A stretch of DNA of 6,196 nt, from contig WRGP01000119.1 in NCBI GenBank assembly GCA_009787135.1, positions 1 to 6,196 on the forward strand, in the 5' to 3' direction. The translations under genes and the position numbers were made by a program. Positions within the stretch are counted from its first letter, which is position 1; the number at the start of each line of letters is the position of its first letter. Shown piece after piece: positions 5,773 to 6,196 of this stretch. The DNA is from Bacillota bacterium. GTDB taxonomy: Bacteria > Bacillota > Clostridia > Christensenellales > Aristaeellaceae. The notes beneath the pieces are model-generated. The model searched no databases. It worked only from the letters and a program-made list of their open reading frames with translations, and had not been told where the DNA came from.

Positions 5773-5786
5773 AACGCAAGGGGGCT
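5773..5786 (+). repeat. 14-nt repeat, copy 2
   Basis: AACGCAAGGGGGCT is identical to 4850-4863. Here it lies in the 109-nt gap between the methyltransferase and the pseudouridine synthase, 11 nt before an ATG at 5798 that is in frame with the latter. Confidence 0.6.
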
Positions 5787-5834
5787 AGGGCAAACGCATG
5801 AAGGGACCGGTGTTCCATCCGTGCGGCAATCGTG

Positions 5835-5855
5835 AGGTGGCGGCGATGATCACCT
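5835..5855 (+). promoter_or_regulatory. RBS of the pseudouridine synthase within a possible hairpin
   Basis: GAGGTG at 5834-5839 lies 6 nt before the ATG at 5846. AGGTG 5835-5839 can pair with CACCT 5851-5855 (plus G5840-T5850), placing the Shine-Dalgarno in the stem and the AUG in the loop. This could damp initiation when the upstream gene is not being translated; the stem is short and may be chance. Confidence 0.35.
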
Positions 5856-6196
5856 ACAAAGGCATTCCAATCTACCATTGTGACAACCACGTGCTCGTGG
5901 CCGTCAAGCCCCCCAACATGCCCGCGCAGGCCGACGCGTCCGGCGATGCGGACATGCTCTCGCTCATGAAGGCGTATATCAAAGAGGCCTGCGCGAAGCC
6001 GGGCGCGGTGTATCTTGGGCTGCTGCACAGGCTGGACCGGCCTGTCGGCGGGCTGATGGCCTTCGCGCGCACGTCCAAGGCGGCGGCGCGGCTGTCGGCG
6101 CAGCTTCGCGAGCACACGATGCGGCGGGAATACAGGGCGGTGGTGCGCGGCGACGCGCCGGAGGCGGCGCGGCTTGAACACTTGCTGGACCGGCCC
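5846..6196 (+). CDS. RluA-family pseudouridine synthase, 5' part (cut by the right edge)
   Basis: The window holds 117 codons with no stop. RluA-family enzymes isomerise specific uridines in rRNA or tRNA to pseudouridine. The N-terminus has 'IPIYHCDNHVLVAVKPPNMPAQAD' (residues 7-30), the family's opening strand and 'NKPxGxxxQ'-like segment. The catalytic motif is HRLDRPVGG 61-69, with D64 the expected nucleophile, followed by 'FARTSKAAARLSAQ' and 'RREYRAVV'. This subgroup starts directly with the catalytic domain, without an S4 domain. The ATG at 5846 is chosen for GAGGTG 6 nt upstream and because homologues start here; an in-frame ATG at 5798 would add 16 residues (MKGPVFHPCGNREVAA). RNA target not determinable. 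It follows the methyltransferase by 109 nt with no terminator seen. Confidence 0.9.
   Translation, partial: MITYKGIPIYHCDNHVLVAVKPPNMPAQADASGDADMLSLMKAYIKEACAKPGAVYLGLLHRLDRPVGGLMAFARTSKAAARLSAQLREHTMRREYRAVVRGDAPEAARLEHLLDRP

Noticed and set aside
5570..6181. 203-codon open frame on the minus strand at the right end
   Set aside because: It lies opposite the HRLDRPVGG-containing pseudouridine synthase and has antisense-type composition.
1..6196. CRISPR array, tRNA or rRNA gene, insertion sequence
   Set aside because: No regularly spaced repeats, no cloverleaf outside the T-box-related helices, and no transposase or terminal inverted repeats were seen.

Overview
The window looks like a chromosomal segment from a GC-rich member of the Clostridia (Bacillota). 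The evidence is a transcription-terminating tRNA-Ile T-box leader in front of ileS, a eukaryote-like (type 2) IleRS, strong AGGAGG-like ribosome binding sites, and clostridial-type RNA methyltransferase and RluA-family genes. I cannot name genus or species from sequence alone.

Layout. Positions 1-900 are visibly richer in A and T than the rest. On the minus strand they carry an AbiE-type (type IV) toxin-antitoxin cassette. The antitoxin abiEi (214-813) looks intact. The toxin abiEii starts in a TAATG overlap with the antitoxin stop, matches its family for about 42 codons, then switches to unrelated sequence and stops at 11. A new gene start with a good ribosome binding site may run off the left edge (36-1). 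Positions 870-930 hold two back-to-back promoters: one fires left into abiEi, the other right into the ileS leader. Positions 937-1152 are a compact T-box riboswitch with a readable AUC (Ile) specifier, a UGGUACC bulge and mutually exclusive antiterminator and terminator hairpins.

The GC-rich plus-strand block follows: ileS (1188-4307), a small putatively exported protein of unknown function (4369-4851), a class I SAM-dependent RNA methyltransferase of the RlmI-like type (4867-5736), and the 5' part of an RluA-family pseudouridine synthase (5846 to the right edge). No terminator is visible between these genes, so they may be read together from the T-box promoter. The theme is translation: tRNA charging plus two probable RNA modification enzymes, with one unknown exported protein between them.

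I found no convincing new multi-gene system. The points most worth a second look are the broken toxin next to an intact antitoxin, the two promoters whose -35 boxes are 3 bp apart, the 20-bp-period duplication with an AUG-UGA start-stop just upstream of the ileS start, the KMSKH signature in IleRS, and the unknown exported protein.
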